Shown here one piece after another: positions 13,979 through 14,627 of a stretch of DNA of 14,627 nt. The position numbers and the translations under genes were made by a program. Position 1 is the first letter of the stretch. Each line of letters begins with the position of its first letter. The DNA comes from Synechococcales cyanobacterium 340R_concoct_173_sub (GTDB lineage Bacteria > Cyanobacteriota > Cyanobacteriia > Leptolyngbyales > Leptolyngbyaceae): positions 1-14,627 of the forward strand of contig JANXNM010000034.1 in the NCBI GenBank assembly GCA_025354065.1, written 5' to 3'. The notes beneath the pieces are model-generated. The model did no database searches and was not told where the DNA came from. It saw only the letters and a list, made by a program, of their open reading frames with translations.

Positions 13979-14627
13979 ATGGACGGATTTCTCAATCTTC
14001 ACAAACCACTTACGTTTACATCCCATGATTGTGTGGCGCGGTTGCGGCGGCTATTAAAAACCAAAAAAATCGGTCATGCTGGAACATTAGATCCGATGGC
14101 GGATGGTGTGCTGCCGATGGCGATCGGTCGGGCGACCCGGTTATTACAATTTTTGCCACAGTCTAAAGCTTATCGAGCGATCGTTCGGTTTGGGATCACA
14201 ACGACAACGGATGATCTCGAAGGCGAAGTTTTGACACAGATGGCTTGCCCTGAAGTTACGTTGGAACAAATCAAAGCCCTATTACCGCAATTCATCGGGA
14301 CAATCGATCAAATTCCGCCCGCCTTCAGTGCAATTCAAATCGAGGGCAAACGGCTATACGATTTAGCGAGAGCGGGGGTTGCGGTGGACGTGCCGATGCG
14401 AACGGTAGAGGTGTCTCAAATTAAGGTTTTGGCTTGGCGCGGCGGCGAATTTCCAGAAATTGATCTCGATATTACTTGCGGCGGCGGAACTTATATTCGG
14501 GCGATCGCTCGGGATTTGGGCGCAGTATTGGGGACGGGGGCGACCTTGGCGGGTTTGACGCGAACCCATAGTAGTGGTTTTGATTTGACTCAGAGTTTGA
14601 CGTTTGAGGCGATCGAATCGGCGATCG
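13979..14627 (+). CDS. truB: tRNA pseudouridine-55 synthase TruB, 3' end outside window
   Basis: TruB converts uridine 55 in the T-loop of tRNAs to pseudouridine. The ORF starts [20 protein letters not shown] and stays open for 216 codons to the window edge. The catalytic motif [15 protein letters not shown] (32-46) carries Asp38. Further family blocks are [39 protein letters not shown] and [14 protein letters not shown]. The ATG at 13979 matches the usual MxGFLNLxKP start. The remaining C-terminal part (small accessory domain) is missing only because the window stops. It is divergent from the M50 protease gene. A HIP1 site lies at 14501-14508. Confidence 0.96.
   Translation, partial: MDGFLNLHKPLTFTSHDCVARLRRLLKTKKIGHAGTLDPMADGVLPMAIGRATRLLQFLPQSKAYRAIVRFGITTTTDDLEGEVLTQMACPEVTLEQIKALLPQFIGTIDQIPPAFSAIQIEGKRLYDLARAGVAVDVPMRTVEVSQIKVLAWRGGEFPEIDLDITCGGGTYIRAIARDLGAVLGTGATLAGLTRTHSSGFDLTQSLTFEAIESAI

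Noticed and set aside
1..14627. Search for a mobile element, CRISPR array, toxin-antitoxin pair or defence island
   Set aside because: No transposase, integrase, spaced direct repeats or attachment-like sites were seen. The small gene at 6749-7090 has no antitoxin or toxin motif and no paired partner.

Overview
This 14.6-kb window is chromosomal DNA from a cyanobacterium. The evidence is its gene content: cytochrome b6f subunits petB and petN, the D1 C-terminal processing protease ctpA, phycocyanobilin synthase pcyA, and a free-standing PCP_red domain. At least eight perfect copies of the cyanobacterial HIP1 octamer (GCGATCGC) and many CGATCG cores agree. The genus cannot be read from the sequence with confidence. 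I see no insertion sequence, phage gene, CRISPR array, tRNA or rRNA. The region looks like stable core genome rather than an accessory island.

Layout from left to right. The window opens with the 5' end of petB (minus strand), divergent from ctpA (plus). ctpA is followed by an HD-domain dNTPase-like gene across a perfect 17-bp tandem duplication that covers the ctpA stop codon. A second, paralogous C-terminal processing protease lies on the opposite strand and converges on the HD gene. After a gap of about 400 bp come two plus-strand genes: a membrane-anchored helical protein with a Pro/Ser/Thr tail, and a SAM-dependent methyltransferase with an extra C-terminal domain. A small unknown gene (minus), a 54-aa PCP_red protein (plus) and a two-gene minus-strand unit (membrane protein plus glutaminase) follow. 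petN and a 48-aa Arg-rich single-pass protein form a tight plus-strand pair that ends at a strong bidirectional terminator shared with the converging ammonium transporter gene amt.

The 640-bp region behind amt holds a perfect NtcA box (GTA-N8-TAC) placed 22 bp before a -10-like hexamer for amt. It also holds a clear minus-strand intrinsic terminator about 200 nt after pcyA. pcyA is divergent from a Ser/Thr protein kinase gene, with nested inverted repeats in the shared upstream region. A site-2-type metalloprotease (minus) and the 5' two-thirds of truB (plus, cut by the window edge) finish the window.

Functional themes are photosynthetic electron transport and photosystem maintenance (petB, petN, ctpA, the second Ctp, pcyA, PCP_red) and nitrogen handling (amt under a likely NtcA promoter; glutaminase). 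I did not find a convincing new multi-gene system. The best leads are the short genes that automatic callers tend to miss (7275-7439, 9086-9232), the methyltransferase C-terminal domain, the kinase with an altered catalytic-loop residue, and the untranslated terminated segment after pcyA.
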